From Candidatus Nitrosopumilus sp. (GTDB lineage: Archaea; Thermoproteota; Nitrososphaeria; Nitrososphaerales; Nitrosopumilaceae): a DNA stretch of 64,000 bases. Made by a program: the position numbers and the translations under genes. Location of the stretch: contig VMDM01000010.1 in the NCBI GenBank assembly GCA_008080815.1, forward strand, positions 42,480 through 106,479, in the 5' to 3' direction. Shown piece after piece: positions 51,145-60,171 of this stretch. The notes beneath the pieces were generated by a model. It was given only the letters and a program-made list of their open reading frames with translations, had not been told where the DNA came from and made no database searches. Every line of letters begins with the position of its first letter. Position 1 is the stretch's first letter.

Positions 51145-51519
51145 CTACCAAATTCTTTTCCTCCCTGATTGATACAAAGCAAATGCCATTGCACCAAACA
51201 TGATTGCCAAAAATCCCATCATGGGTAATGTTGCACTTTTTGGTAATTCTAGTAAAGAGCTACCCCAAGCATATAAGAAAATAGCCATCACATCAAAAAC
51301 GACAAACATCAAAATGAATGGATAATACTGCATCATGAAATGAGTTCTTCCTTCACCAGATGGAACTTGACCACATTCCATTGGCAAAAATTTTACAGGA
51401 TTACTTTTTTTTCGAGGTGATACCATACGAGATATCAATAAAGCTGGCGCCATAGCCGCAATTCCAAAGGCAAACATCAATACTATAGTACTGTAATTGC
51501 CCGCTAATTCCCCGACCAA
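51145..51519 (-). CDS. nuoA: Complex I subunit NuoA
   Basis: 124 residues, three membrane segments. KSNPVKFLPMECGQVPSGEG is the NuoA hallmark loop, with the conserved Glu-Cys-Gly, and PFILMFVVFDVMAIFLYAW the second helix. First gene of the operon. The start is TTG 51519 with a TATA-like AATATACAAAAA at about 51541-51552. The complex has NuoA, B, C, D, H, I, J, K, L, M, N; NuoE, F and G are absent, so electron input is probably ferredoxin or another donor rather than NADH. Confidence 0.93.
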   Translation of the reverse strand: MVGELAGNYSTIVLMFAFGIAAMAPALLISRMVSPRKKSNPVKFLPMECGQVPSGEGRTHFMMQYYPFILMFVVFDVMAIFLYAWGSSLLELPKSATLPMMGFLAIMFGAMAFALYQSGRKRIW

Positions 51520-51601
51520 TTTAGCTTTTCACCCTGATTTTTGTATATTAAGGTATGTTTCAATACGGATCATTTTTTTGAAAAAATCAATTCTAAAGTA
51601 C

Positions 51602-51609
51602 TTTATATG
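51602..51609 (+). promoter_or_regulatory. TATA box of the peroxiredoxin gene
   Basis: TTTATATG about 24 nt before ATG 51629. A TTG at 51620 would be too close, so ATG 51629 is preferred. Confidence 0.45.
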
Positions 51610-51628
51610 ACATCGGTTATTGGCGATC

Positions 51629-52093
51629 ATGACATTAAATGTTGGAGATCTAGCACCAAATTTTGAACTTCCAGATACCGATCTTAAACTAAGAAAATTG
51701 GATGAATTTAAAGATAAAAAAGTCGTTTTGACATTCATTGTTGCTGCAAGCTCTCCTGTTTGTGAAACAGAATTATGTGTGTTTAGAGATTCATGGCAAG
51801 AAATTGCAGATATGGGCGCACATGTAGTAGCAATTAGTAATGATGGACCATTTGCAAACAAAGCATTTTCAGAAAAACATCATTTCAATTTCCCACTATT
51901 AGGCGACTATACCAGTAAAACAATCAAAGATTATGATGTGTTAATGAAAGATCTTTTACACATTAAGGATTACAATGCAGCAAAACGTTCAGTTTTTGTA
52001 ATTATGGAAGATGGAAAGATTGGTTACAAATGGGTTTCTGAAGATCCATTAAAAGAACCAAATTATGACGAGATAAAAAATTTCTTAAAATAA
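51629..52093 (+). CDS. BCP/PrxQ-type peroxiredoxin
   Basis: 154 residues. Thioredoxin-fold peroxidase: MTLNVGDLAPNFELPDTDLK, then the active-site region AASSPVCETELCVFRDSWQE with the C-x4-C pair of atypical two-Cys PrxQ/BCP enzymes. The usual P-x-x-x-T/S-x-x-C motif reads SSPVC here. It reduces H2O2 or organic peroxides with thioredoxin-type donors. It stands between the divergent nuo operon and the convergent carboxylase operon, a sensible place for oxidative protection. A TTG 9 nt upstream of ATG 51629 is the alternative start. Confidence 0.9.
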   Translation: MTLNVGDLAPNFELPDTDLKLRKLDEFKDKKVVLTFIVAASSPVCETELCVFRDSWQEIADMGAHVVAISNDGPFANKAFSEKHHFNFPLLGDYTSKTIKDYDVLMKDLLHIKDYNAAKRSVFVIMEDGKIGYKWVSEDPLKEPNYDEIKNFLK

Positions 52094-52098
52094 AAATT

Positions 52099-52611
52099 CT
52101 ATTCTAAATCTGCAATTATATCGCCTTTTGCAACAGTTGCAGTTGGTTTGATTTTTAGATTTTTAACAACACCATCTTTGTGTGCCTTTACAGCAACTTG
52201 CATTTTCATTGATTCCAAGGTACAAACAACATCTCCTTTCTTAACTGAATCACCTTCATTGACAGCAATAGATACTACTTTTCCAGGAATTTGACTCTTT
52301 AATGCTGTTTGAACTCCACCAGAGCCAACACCACCAGAATTTTTGTAAACAATTTTATCAAAATGAGTATTCATGTTTAAGGTAATTGGAACATTGTCAA
52401 TAACCATATTCATTTCATTTGTGAGAGTTGAAAGATATTTTGCTTTATGATATTTTTGATCCAAAATAAATTCAATTCCTTTTGAATCCATTGTTAAAAT
52501 TCTTAGTTGATGTTCTCTGTCATCAATTTTAATCACATAATCATTATTTCCATTATTCTCGATAATTTTTCCATCAAAATTTTTCTCAATATCAGAAATC
52601 TTGTAATCCAT
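52099..52611 (-). CDS. Biotin carboxyl carrier protein of acetyl/propionyl-CoA carboxylase
   Basis: 170 residues. The C-terminal biotinyl domain carries CTLESMKMQVAV, with the biotinylated Lys in ESMKM (usually EAMKM); the QIPGKVVSIAVNEGDSVKKGD lead-in is standard. The N-terminal 90 residues (DREHQLRILTMDSKGIEFIL) form the linker/BT-like domain seen in acyl-CoA carboxylases. It carries the carboxyl group between the two enzyme subunits. Third gene of the pccB-accC-BCCP operon. Confidence 0.95.
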   Translation of the reverse strand: MDYKISDIEKNFDGKIIENNGNNDYVIKIDDREHQLRILTMDSKGIEFILDQKYHKAKYLSTLTNEMNMVIDNVPITLNMNTHFDKIVYKNSGGVGSGGVQTALKSQIPGKVVSIAVNEGDSVKKGDVVCTLESMKMQVAVKAHKDGVVKNLKIKPTATVAKGDIIADLE

Positions 52612-52616
52612 TTTTA

Positions 52617-54113
52617 TCAGTCCAATTTATTTTTCCAGTTACTATTTGATGTTTCATTAGTTTGAGTTCGGTTCTTGAAGAATTCAGAATGAATAATTGC
52701 TGCTGCTACTGCTGCTTCGCTTTTTTCAACTTTTTCAGTTTTTAGGTCTTCAGTTAATTTTTCAATCATATCGTATCGTTTTAGAAAGTCTGTAGATAGA
52801 TTTCCACTTTTATATTCTTCAGAATTTAGAATGGTCTTGTATAATGGAATTGAAGTTTCAACACCTTGAATATAGAAATCATTTAGAGCAGTAAGCATTT
52901 TAGTTCTTGATTCATCAAATGTTGGCCCCCAGGTACAGAGTTTTGCCATCAATGAGTCATAAAATGGGGAAACAGTACAACCAGGATATAGATAAGTATC
53001 ACATCGTACATTAGGACCACTAGGAATTGTCACATCAGGGACTGGACCAGTTGATGGGGCAAAATCCAAAAAGGTATCTTCAGCATTGATTCTACATTCG
53101 ATTGCATATCCATTCATTTTTAGATCACTTTGTTTGAATGGTAATGTTTCACCATTAGCAATATCAAGTTGTAATTTTACAAAGTCTAAACCAGAGACCA
53201 TTTCAGAAATTGGGTGTTCTACTTGCAATCTAGCATTAATTTCAATGAAATAAAACTCACCATCATCAGAACGTAAGAATTCTGCGGTTCCGAGATTGGT
53301 ATAATCTACAGCCTCTGCTGCTTTTACAACCAATTCTCCAACTCTATCTCGAGTTTCTTGATCAACTACTGGAGAAGGAGTCTGTTCAATTAATTTTTGA
53401 TTTCTTCTTTGAATTGAGCATTCTCTTTCAAAAATATGAACAGCATTTCCATGTTTATCTCTACACATTTGATACTCAATATGTCTGGTTTTTTCTAAGA
53501 ATTTTTCAACAATAATTGCAGACTTTCCAACAGCTGAAATTGATTCACTTGTTACAGTTTCAAAACCTTCCTTCAATTCTTTATCATTAGTTACAAGTCG
53601 GATTCCTCTTCCACCTCCACCATAAACAGATTTCAAAAGTACTGGATACTTAATCTCGTTTGCAATCTTCAAGGCTTCTTCTACATCTTTAACTAAACCA
53701 GGACTGCCAGGAACTGTAGGTACTTGAGCTTTAAGCATAGCATCCTTACATCTCATTTTATCACCACATAGATTCATTGAATCTGCAGATGGTCCAATGA
53801 AATTAATTTTATTTTTTTCACATAATCTTGCAAAGTCATCATTTTCAGATAAGAAACCATATCCAGGGTGTACAGCATCGGCACCTGAGGATAACATTAC
53901 TTCCAGTATTTTTTCTTGATTTAGATATGATTTTGCAGGAGCAGCTTCACCAATATGATATGCTTCAGTTGCTTTTTTGACATGTAATGAATTGTAATCT
54001 TCATCAGAATAAACTGCTACAGTTTTAATTCCTAATGCAGTACATGTCCTGATAACACGTAAAGCAATTTCTCCTCTGTTTGCAATAAGAACTTTCTCAA
54101 TCATTTTAATCAC
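52617..54113 (-). CDS. accC: Biotin carboxylase subunit
   Basis: 498 residues. EKVLIANRGEIALRVIRTC, VHPGYGFLSENDDFA, VPTVPGSPG, LLKSVYGGGGRGIRLV (ATP grasp loop), RECSIQRRNQKLIEQTPSP, EFYFIEINARLQVEHPISEMV and YAIECRINAED are all in place. It fixes bicarbonate onto biotin with ATP. Together with its partners it forms the acetyl/propionyl-CoA carboxylase of the thaumarchaeal 3-hydroxypropionate/4-hydroxybutyrate cycle. It overlaps pccB by 4 nt and is followed by the BCCP gene. The start GTG/ATG codons overlap the pccB stop. Confidence 0.96.
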   Translation of the reverse strand: MIKMIEKVLIANRGEIALRVIRTCTALGIKTVAVYSDEDYNSLHVKKATEAYHIGEAAPAKSYLNQEKILEVMLSSGADAVHPGYGFLSENDDFARLCEKNKINFIGPSADSMNLCGDKMRCKDAMLKAQVPTVPGSPGLVKDVEEALKIANEIKYPVLLKSVYGGGGRGIRLVTNDKELKEGFETVTSESISAVGKSAIIVEKFLEKTRHIEYQMCRDKHGNAVHIFERECSIQRRNQKLIEQTPSPVVDQETRDRVGELVVKAAEAVDYTNLGTAEFLRSDDGEFYFIEINARLQVEHPISEMVSGLDFVKLQLDIANGETLPFKQSDLKMNGYAIECRINAEDTFLDFAPSTGPVPDVTIPSGPNVRCDTYLYPGCTVSPFYDSLMAKLCTWGPTFDESRTKMLTALNDFYIQGVETSIPLYKTILNSEEYKSGNLSTDFLKRYDMIEKLTEDLKTEKVEKSEAAVAAAIIHSEFFKNRTQTNETSNSNWKNKLD

Positions 54114-55657
54114 AAATTGATGTTTCCATGTTTTCTAGGAAGTTGTTTTTCCCTTTTGTTTGCAAGCATTTTAAGAGCTTTAATTAACATTGGACGGGTT
54201 TCGGCTGGATTAATTACATTATCAACAGTACCATGAGAAGCTGCAACATATGGGTTCTCAAATTTTTCAGTAAACTCAGCCATTAGTTTTTTCTTTAGTC
54301 CCTCCGGATCATCTGATGAATCTAATTCTTTTCTATTCATAATTTTAACAGCTGCCTCTCCACCCAAAACTGCACATCTGGCAGTTGGCCATGCATAATT
54401 GATATCAGTTCTAAGATTTTTACTTCCCATTGCAATGTATGCTCCACCATAAGCCTTACCTATTACTAGAGTGATTCGTGGAACAGTTGCCTCACAATAT
54501 GCGTAAAGCAATTTGCTTCCATGTCTAATAATTCCATTATGTTCTTGATTAGAACCTGGCATATATCCGGGAGTATCAACAAGAGTGACAATTGGGATGT
54601 TAAATGCATCACAGAATCGAATGAAGCGAGCTGCTTTGTTTGAAGAATCAATATCTAATGCTCCAGCTAGATGCATTGGATTATTTGCAACAATGCCAAC
54701 AACTTGCCCATCCATTCTTGCATATCCTACAACAATATTTGGAGCAAATAATTCATGAACTTCAAAGAATTCATGATTATCAACAATAGAATTGATTATC
54801 TCTTTCATATCATATGGTTGAAGAGGATTTTCTGGAATTACATTAATTAAATTATTATCTAATCGGTTAGGGTCATCATCATTTTTTATTTTTGATGGTT
54901 CTTCAGAATTATTTTGAGGAAGATAAGAAATTAATTTTTTAATATTGTCCATACATTCGTATTCATTTTGAGCCACAAAATGTGCTACACCACTTTTTGA
55001 ACCATGAGTCATTGCACCACCAAGATCTTCAAATGATATTTCCTCACCTAGTACAGTCTTTACAACATCAGGACCAGTAACAAACATGGTTCCTGCCTTT
55101 TCAACCATTACTACAAAGTCAGTCATTGCAGGAGAATATACAGAACCTCCGGCAGAAGGTCCAATGCTGGCAGTAATTTGAGGAATAACACCAGAAGCTA
55201 GTTGATTATGATAAAATATGTCAGCAAATCCATCTAGACTCATAATCCCTTCTTGAATTCGGGCACCACCAGAATCCATAATTCCAATAATGGGACAACC
55301 GGTTCTAACTGCATGATCCATTAATTTTGTAATCTTTTTAGCTCCCATCTGGCTCAAAGTGCCACCTAAAACAGTAAAATCATATGCAAAGACAAAGATT
55401 TGACGACCAGAAACTGTTCCATATCCGCCAACTACACCATCAGTGAAAAATTTCTTTTTCTGCATATCATATTCATGATAGTGATGAGTTACCATGGGAT
55501 CAATTTCAGTAAAGGAACCTTCATCTAAAAGTAGAGAAATTCTTTCACGAGCAGTTAATTTTCCTTTTTCATGTTGTGCTTTGATGCGTTCATCACCACC
55601 ACCCTGTTGTGAAATATGTGATTTTTTTGAAAAATTTTCGATCTTTTCTGAATGCAT
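54110..55657 (-). CDS. pccB: Acyl-CoA carboxyltransferase subunit (acetyl/propionyl-CoA)
   Basis: 515 residues from ATG 55657 (TTG 55660 is adjacent). Both crotonase-like halves are present: TARERISLLLDEGSFTEID, GGTLSQMGAKKITKLMDHA and IMDSGGARIQEGIMSLDGF in the first; NPMHLAGALDIDSSNKAARF and VTLVDTPGYMPGSNQEHNG with YAYCEATVPRITLVIGKAYGG in the second. It transfers the carboxyl group to acetyl-CoA or propionyl-CoA. A TATA-like TAAATTAATATATG at 55678-55691 gives a leaderless start. First gene of the operon. Confidence 0.96.
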   Translation of the reverse strand: MHSEKIENFSKKSHISQQGGGDERIKAQHEKGKLTARERISLLLDEGSFTEIDPMVTHHYHEYDMQKKKFFTDGVVGGYGTVSGRQIFVFAYDFTVLGGTLSQMGAKKITKLMDHAVRTGCPIIGIMDSGGARIQEGIMSLDGFADIFYHNQLASGVIPQITASIGPSAGGSVYSPAMTDFVVMVEKAGTMFVTGPDVVKTVLGEEISFEDLGGAMTHGSKSGVAHFVAQNEYECMDNIKKLISYLPQNNSEEPSKIKNDDDPNRLDNNLINVIPENPLQPYDMKEIINSIVDNHEFFEVHELFAPNIVVGYARMDGQVVGIVANNPMHLAGALDIDSSNKAARFIRFCDAFNIPIVTLVDTPGYMPGSNQEHNGIIRHGSKLLYAYCEATVPRITLVIGKAYGGAYIAMGSKNLRTDINYAWPTARCAVLGGEAAVKIMNRKELDSSDDPEGLKKKLMAEFTEKFENPYVAASHGTVDNVINPAETRPMLIKALKMLANKREKQLPRKHGNINL

Positions 55658-55677
55658 CAAGAACTAAATATCGATTT

Positions 55678-55691
55678 CATATATTAATTTA
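55678..55691 (-). promoter_or_regulatory. TATA box of the carboxylase operon
   Basis: TAAATTAATATATG on the minus strand, about 27 nt before ATG 55657. Confidence 0.45.
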
Positions 55692-55730
55692 GATAGATCT
55701 TACCAATTTTATGAAATTTTAAAAAAAATA

Positions 55731-56045
55731 TTAAGATGAATTAAAAAAGTGGAATTTTTTACCCATAGATTGTTGAAAATTTTCAAATGCCTGATTCGAT
55801 TCGATACAAGACTTGCAAATACATGTTTGGGACACATTTTCAATATCACAACTTTCAAGAAACTCACAATTGGTGCATCCTGCAGGTTTTCCACAAACTC
55901 CACAAATTAGTTCATTTGTTGCAGAGCATTTTTCATGTTTTACGCCATTTCCTTTGGACCACAAACCAAATTCGTTAATCTCAATTTTTTGATTACATAC
56001 AATGCAAGTACCAGGAAATTTCATAGAGATTTTAATCCAACTCAT
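55731..56045 (-). CDS. Multi-CxxC zinc-ribbon protein, 104 aa
   Basis: 104 residues with about 12 cysteines: TCIVCNQKIEINEFGLW, KHEKCSATNELICGVCGKPAGCTNCEFLES, then TCICKSCIE. The pairs could bind two or three zinc ions. No family recognised. It begins where rfcL ends (4 nt overlap) and is co-directional, so it may be translated from the rfcL message. The end FENFQQSMGKKFHFFNSS is hydrophobic-aromatic. The role is unknown; a replication or DNA-binding accessory role would be a guess from context. Confidence 0.65.
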   Translation of the reverse strand: MSWIKISMKFPGTCIVCNQKIEINEFGLWSKGNGVKHEKCSATNELICGVCGKPAGCTNCEFLESCDIENVSQTCICKSCIESNQAFENFQQSMGKKFHFFNSS

Positions 56046-57211
56046 TTCAAATTTTCAATCTCCTTTTCAACAATTTCCCCATACATTTCTGTGAATTCAA
56101 AGTTTAACGACTTGTTTTTAATACACTGTAACATGTAAGGCATACACAGTGTAACAAAAGAGCTTGAAGACAAATGTAATTTTTGTGCCATGAAGGATGA
56201 GAAAGATTTGATTTTTGCACCATCCCATCTTATTCTGTTAAGAGTTGGCCAGGATAGATTGTATTGATTATATCTAATATTGAGTTCAGTTTGATAGAGT
56301 TTCAAAAGAATGTCATTAAGGTAACGTAATAAACGCCAATTTTGTGTTTTGATAATTTTTCCATAAAGCATATCAGCTTCAGAAATAATTTGCAACTTTT
56401 CAGATAAAATTTGAGAATCCAAATTACTGGTGATTATACTAGAGTAAAATGCATTAATTTTTTCTCTAGGATCAATTTGCATAGAGTACAAAATCAATCT
56501 AGCTTCATCCAAGGTTTTTGATTTAAAAAATGAATTAATTCCATTTTCCACATCAATTTTTTCAGTTGTCATTTCTGTTGGAGGATTGAATCCAGTTACG
56601 AAAGACTGAGCAAGATTAATGAGTGAACGAATATCTCCTTTAGATTTTTCCAAAATTTTAATTAATGAACCAGGACTAATCTTTGAATTTTCTTTTTTCA
56701 GAATATTTTGTATGTAAATTCGTAACAGTCTTGGAGGAATTTTTTTAAAATGTATAGTTTTGACTGCTTTTTTTAGGGATTTCATTTTATCTGAATCATC
56801 ATAATTGGCAGCTAGAATTATTGGAACACTTGGCTCTTTCAGAATATCAACTAGGGCAGATAAACCACCAAAATCACTTCTTCCATGAATTCCATCTACT
56901 TCATCAACAAAAATCATTGGGGTTCCTAGAACACTCACATTTGACAATACGGGATTTAGAATTTCATTGATACGAGATTTACTGCGCACATCACTAGCAT
57001 TCAATCCAATCATATCATATCCAAATTGTTTTGAAACCAAAAATGCCATAGTAGTTTTTCCAATACCCGGAGGGCCAACCATCAAAAGGGGTTTGGAACC
57101 TTTTTTCCATTTTGAGAACCAGTTAATGATTTCTGAACGAGATTCTTCGTTTCCAATCATATCAGAAATTTTCTGAGGTCGGTATTTTTCAGACCACATC
57201 AATTTGATCAC
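56042..57211 (-). CDS. rfcL: Replication factor C large subunit
   Basis: 389 residues. EKYRPQKISDMIGNEESR, Walker A GPPGIGKTTMAFLVSK, Walker B PMIFVDEVDGIHGRSDFGGL and the RFC signature region PSVPIILAANYDDSDKMKS are clear. It loads the PCNA sliding clamp together with RfcS. Start: GTG 57211 overlaps the upstream stop as GTGA; ATG 57199 (MWSEKYRP) is the family-typical alternative. The C-terminus lacks the PCNA-binding PIP motif I can recognise (it ends EKEIENLK). The small subunit is not here. Confidence 0.95.
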   Translation of the reverse strand: MIKLMWSEKYRPQKISDMIGNEESRSEIINWFSKWKKGSKPLLMVGPPGIGKTTMAFLVSKQFGYDMIGLNASDVRSKSRINEILNPVLSNVSVLGTPMIFVDEVDGIHGRSDFGGLSALVDILKEPSVPIILAANYDDSDKMKSLKKAVKTIHFKKIPPRLLRIYIQNILKKENSKISPGSLIKILEKSKGDIRSLINLAQSFVTGFNPPTEMTTEKIDVENGINSFFKSKTLDEARLILYSMQIDPREKINAFYSSIITSNLDSQILSEKLQIISEADMLYGKIIKTQNWRLLRYLNDILLKLYQTELNIRYNQYNLSWPTLNRIRWDGAKIKSFSSFMAQKLHLSSSSFVTLCMPYMLQCIKNKSLNFEFTEMYGEIVEKEIENLK

Positions 57212-58335
57212 TTTCTAGGAAGATTATTGTTCAAATCTGACCAGATATTTGCATCTTGTAATCTCTTATACCAAAATTGATTATAATGCTCCACAGTAAG
57301 AAATAGAAATTCTAAAAATTTTGTATGTGAAAAATTATCAGGTAGTTTTTCTAGAGCGTCTCTTGCTTCACTCAAATAAGATTCACTATGTTTCATTGTT
57401 TCTTCAAATCCTAGTTTTGCATCATTCATTTTTAGTGAATAGAATAATGGCCAAGAAGGAATTTTTGCAGCTTTATCCCTAATACTATCTTCAATTTCAT
57501 TTCCACATCCAACAGATTCAGCAGCTTTTGCCATTCCGGTGTAAAAAATATCAGCTAAAGGTGCGCGATTTAAGGCCATGTTCCTACCAGCAGTTCCCAT
57601 AACCGAACGATATTTTTTGTAGCTTTCAATTAATTCTTGTTCAGTAATTTCTGTGGGTTTATCTTTTAACTTTGTATCAAGATATTGACCAATTCTTGCT
57701 TGTTTGAAACCCTCTTCAAATTCTTTGAGTACATCTTCACCCCCTTTTGAAATTTTTTCTCTAGCAAGTTTCAAAATATACGGATTCATTAATTTGTAAT
57801 CGTCTAAATATTCCAAGTCTTCATCTTTATCTACAATTCTATCCATTGGTTCACTAAGATCAATTGCTATAATGTGACCATCAACAATATCTTCTCTCAT
57901 TGTGGAATTTTTATCATCTTTGAAATAATCAGTAGAAGCATCAAAAAGACCATTAAAAACAGGAAATGTCATTTTTACAAAATTAGAATTTAAAATTCTA
58001 AGTACTCTGTCATGTAATATATCAAAATCTTGTAGTTTGGACTTTATAGGCTCAATTTCAGATGCCTTCAAAATGATTTCCGTGGAACCTACTTCTTCTG
58101 CAAATTCCTGTTGTGTAGTATTAGGAGATTGATCATTATTGATTTGTTCAAATAGATTTTTTGCAAATCTTTGAGCAAATTTTGGAAAAGCATCTTCAGC
58201 TTCCTCTTTGTAGTGATTAAATAATTTGAATCCCTGAGATTTGAATAAACCCTGTTTGATGATTTGTTTTCCAGGCTTTGTTCCCATCAAAGCACTTTTA
58301 CTAAAAACTGATTCGTCTTTTCCACTCACAACCAA
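57208..58335 (-). CDS. Unknown protein, 375 aa, coupled to rfcL
   Basis: 375 residues, soluble, mixed helical, no signal peptide, no membrane span. Segments such as FPVFNGLFDASTDYF, KLAREKISKGGEDVLKEF, YRSVMGTAGRNMALNRA and YSLKMNDAKLGFEETMKHSE do not match a family I know. It precedes rfcL and overlaps it by 4 nt (GTGA), so expression is coupled to clamp-loader synthesis. Length and codon use argue for a real conserved gene. A thaumarchaeal-specific accessory to replication is possible but not shown. Start is ATG/GTG near 58335. Confidence 0.7.
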   Translation of the reverse strand: MVVSGKDESVFSKSALMGTKPGKQIIKQGLFKSQGFKLFNHYKEEAEDAFPKFAQRFAKNLFEQINNDQSPNTTQQEFAEEVGSTEIILKASEIEPIKSKLQDFDILHDRVLRILNSNFVKMTFPVFNGLFDASTDYFKDDKNSTMREDIVDGHIIAIDLSEPMDRIVDKDEDLEYLDDYKLMNPYILKLAREKISKGGEDVLKEFEEGFKQARIGQYLDTKLKDKPTEITEQELIESYKKYRSVMGTAGRNMALNRAPLADIFYTGMAKAAESVGCGNEIEDSIRDKAAKIPSWPLFYSLKMNDAKLGFEETMKHSESYLSEARDALEKLPDNFSHTKFLEFLFLTVEHYNQFWYKRLQDANIWSDLNNNLPRK

Positions 58336-58383
58336 AATTCAATGTGTTGTTATTTATGCTTTCAAAACAAAAATTTTCTTCAC

Positions 58384-58391
58384 TTAAATTA
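58384..58391 (+). promoter_or_regulatory. TATA box of the IMPase/FBPase gene
   Basis: TTAAATTA about 25 nt before ATG 58412, consistent with a leaderless mRNA. Confidence 0.4.
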
Positions 58392-58411
58392 CGAATCAAG
58401 TATTCTTTGTT

Positions 58412-59209
58412 ATGGAAATAATTGAAATTCTTCGAGAAGTATCAAATCGAATTTATGAAAATGTAAAAGATTTAGCAGGAACAGAAAATGCTGGTGGAGA
58501 TTTTGGAAGAGGAGCAGGTGGAGATATTTCAAGGAACATAGACATTATTGCAGAAAAAACAGTAATTGACTTCCTAAAAGAAATTGATTTTCCATGTATA
58601 ATTTTGGGTGAAGAGTGTGGAAGAATCGAATTATCTAATGAACCAAAAGGCTATGTGATCATGGATGCAATTGATGGTTCTGCAAATGCTGTAAGAGGTG
58701 TTCCATTTTTTTGTAGTTCTCTTGCATTTGCAAAAGAAAACAAACTAAGTTCAATTACTGATGGCGTAATCACAAATTTATCTAACGGAGATATGTATTG
58801 GGCCTCCAAAAATAAAGGCTCTTTTTTGAACAGCCAAGAAATACATGTTAATTGTGAGAAACCAATTTACAAAATTGTTGGTGTCAATGTTTCTGGTGCT
58901 TCAAAGGAACTTATGGAAAAACTATACCCAATTTTAGAAAATCATAATCATATCAGACATTTTGGTGCTAATGCATTAGAGATGGCATTATTTTCAAGAG
59001 GTTTACTTGATATCTATATTGATTTAAGAAAAAAGATAAGAATTCAAGATATTGCTGCAGGGTATTTGATTGTCAAGGAAGCAGGTGGATTACTTTTAGA
59101 TGAAAAATTGGAACCATTAGATGCAGATTTAAGTTATGATACCAGAGTATCATTTATTGCTGCAGCAAATGAAAAAATTCTACAAGAAATTATGTCAGAG
59201 ATTAATTAA
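58412..59209 (+). CDS. Inositol monophosphatase / fructose-1,6-bisphosphatase family
   Basis: 265 residues. Metal site LGEECGRIE (Glu), VIMDAIDGSANAVRGVPFFC (DxxDGS motif) and KIRIQDIAAGYLIVKEAGGLL (third site) are present. The N-terminal GGDFGRGAGGDISRNIDIIAE fits archaeal dual IMPase/FBPase proteins. In archaea these dephosphorylate inositol phosphate and/or fructose 1,6-bisphosphate; archaeal type V FBPases are another group. It may serve gluconeogenesis together with enolase and the pentose phosphate operon. A leaderless start fits ATG 58412. Confidence 0.9.
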   Translation: MEIIEILREVSNRIYENVKDLAGTENAGGDFGRGAGGDISRNIDIIAEKTVIDFLKEIDFPCIILGEECGRIELSNEPKGYVIMDAIDGSANAVRGVPFFCSSLAFAKENKLSSITDGVITNLSNGDMYWASKNKGSFLNSQEIHVNCEKPIYKIVGVNVSGASKELMEKLYPILENHNHIRHFGANALEMALFSRGLLDIYIDLRKKIRIQDIAAGYLIVKEAGGLLLDEKLEPLDADLSYDTRVSFIAAANEKILQEIMSEIN

Positions 59210-59303
59210 TGAATAACAGATCTTAATAAAATCAAGAAAAAATTATAAAAATTTGTTAACATTAAAGGAAATATATTTATCCAAAGTAACGAAATAAAAT
59301 TTT

Positions 59304-60146
59304 ATGGTATCTGAGACAAAAGCTAAAGTTGTCTATAGAGAATTATTAAAAGAAGATCTTGTAATTATCAGATTACTACCTGAAACAGGAATGCCAAAAT
59401 ATCATACAGGTCAATTCCTCACTATAGGTGTTCCAATTCCTAGTGAAAAAAAAATTGTAAGAAGAGCATATTCAATTGCTTCGCATGCAGAAAATAGAGA
59501 TTATTTTGAATTTGTAATCAGATGGGTTAGAAAACCTTTACCTGGAAGAGTAACAACCGAATTATTTTACTGTAGTGTAGGTGATACAGTATGGTTAGGA
59601 GATCCTAGTGGTACAGCTTTACAAATTAGTGATGTATTACCAAATGGAAAGAAGGATAATAGAAGAATAATTTGTGTTGGAGGAGGAACAGGAATTGCTC
59701 CATTTGTTGCTTTTGCAAAACATTTTCACGATACAAATGATACAAGAGAAGTTGTGGTCTTGCATGGTGCAAGTTATGTTGATGAATTAAGTTACAAAAG
59801 ATTATTCACTGATATGGAAAATGAAAGTGAAAAAATAGGTAGAGACAAATGGAATTTCAGATACAGAGCCGCAATTAGTAGACCAAAAGAATTTTTCAAT
59901 AGATCATGGAATGGACACGTAGGTAGAGTTGAATCATTCTTTGCACCTGATAAAAAAACAGGGCTTTCACCAGTAGAAGAGATGGTTGGAGAAAAAATCA
60001 CTCCAGAAAATACAATTATCTACATTTGTGGATATCAAGGAACAATAGATGGTGTTTTAGATTCATTGGGACCAAAAGGCTTTGTAACTGAACATGATAA
60101 AAAATCAGATGGAAGTTTTGGTATCAAATACGAATCATATGGTTAG
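59304..60146 (+). CDS. fpr: Ferredoxin-NADP(+) reductase (FNR type)
   Basis: 280 residues. FAD site RRAYSIASHAENRDYFEFVIRW (RxYS with flavin stacking), GDTVWLGDPSGTAL, then the NAD(P) site RIICVGGGTGIAPFVAFAKHF and HGASYVDELSYKR, IYICGYQGTIDGVLDSLG. The C-terminus ends YESYG, as in bacterial Fpr. It exchanges electrons between ferredoxin or flavodoxin and NADP(H). With complex I lacking NuoEFG, such a reductase could connect ferredoxin pools to NADPH. Single gene with a TATA-rich upstream region. Confidence 0.95.
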   Translation: MVSETKAKVVYRELLKEDLVIIRLLPETGMPKYHTGQFLTIGVPIPSEKKIVRRAYSIASHAENRDYFEFVIRWVRKPLPGRVTTELFYCSVGDTVWLGDPSGTALQISDVLPNGKKDNRRIICVGGGTGIAPFVAFAKHFHDTNDTREVVVLHGASYVDELSYKRLFTDMENESEKIGRDKWNFRYRAAISRPKEFFNRSWNGHVGRVESFFAPDKKTGLSPVEEMVGEKITPENTIIYICGYQGTIDGVLDSLGPKGFVTEHDKKSDGSFGIKYESYG

Positions 60147-60171
60147 ACCATAGATAAAAAAATTTGATGAG

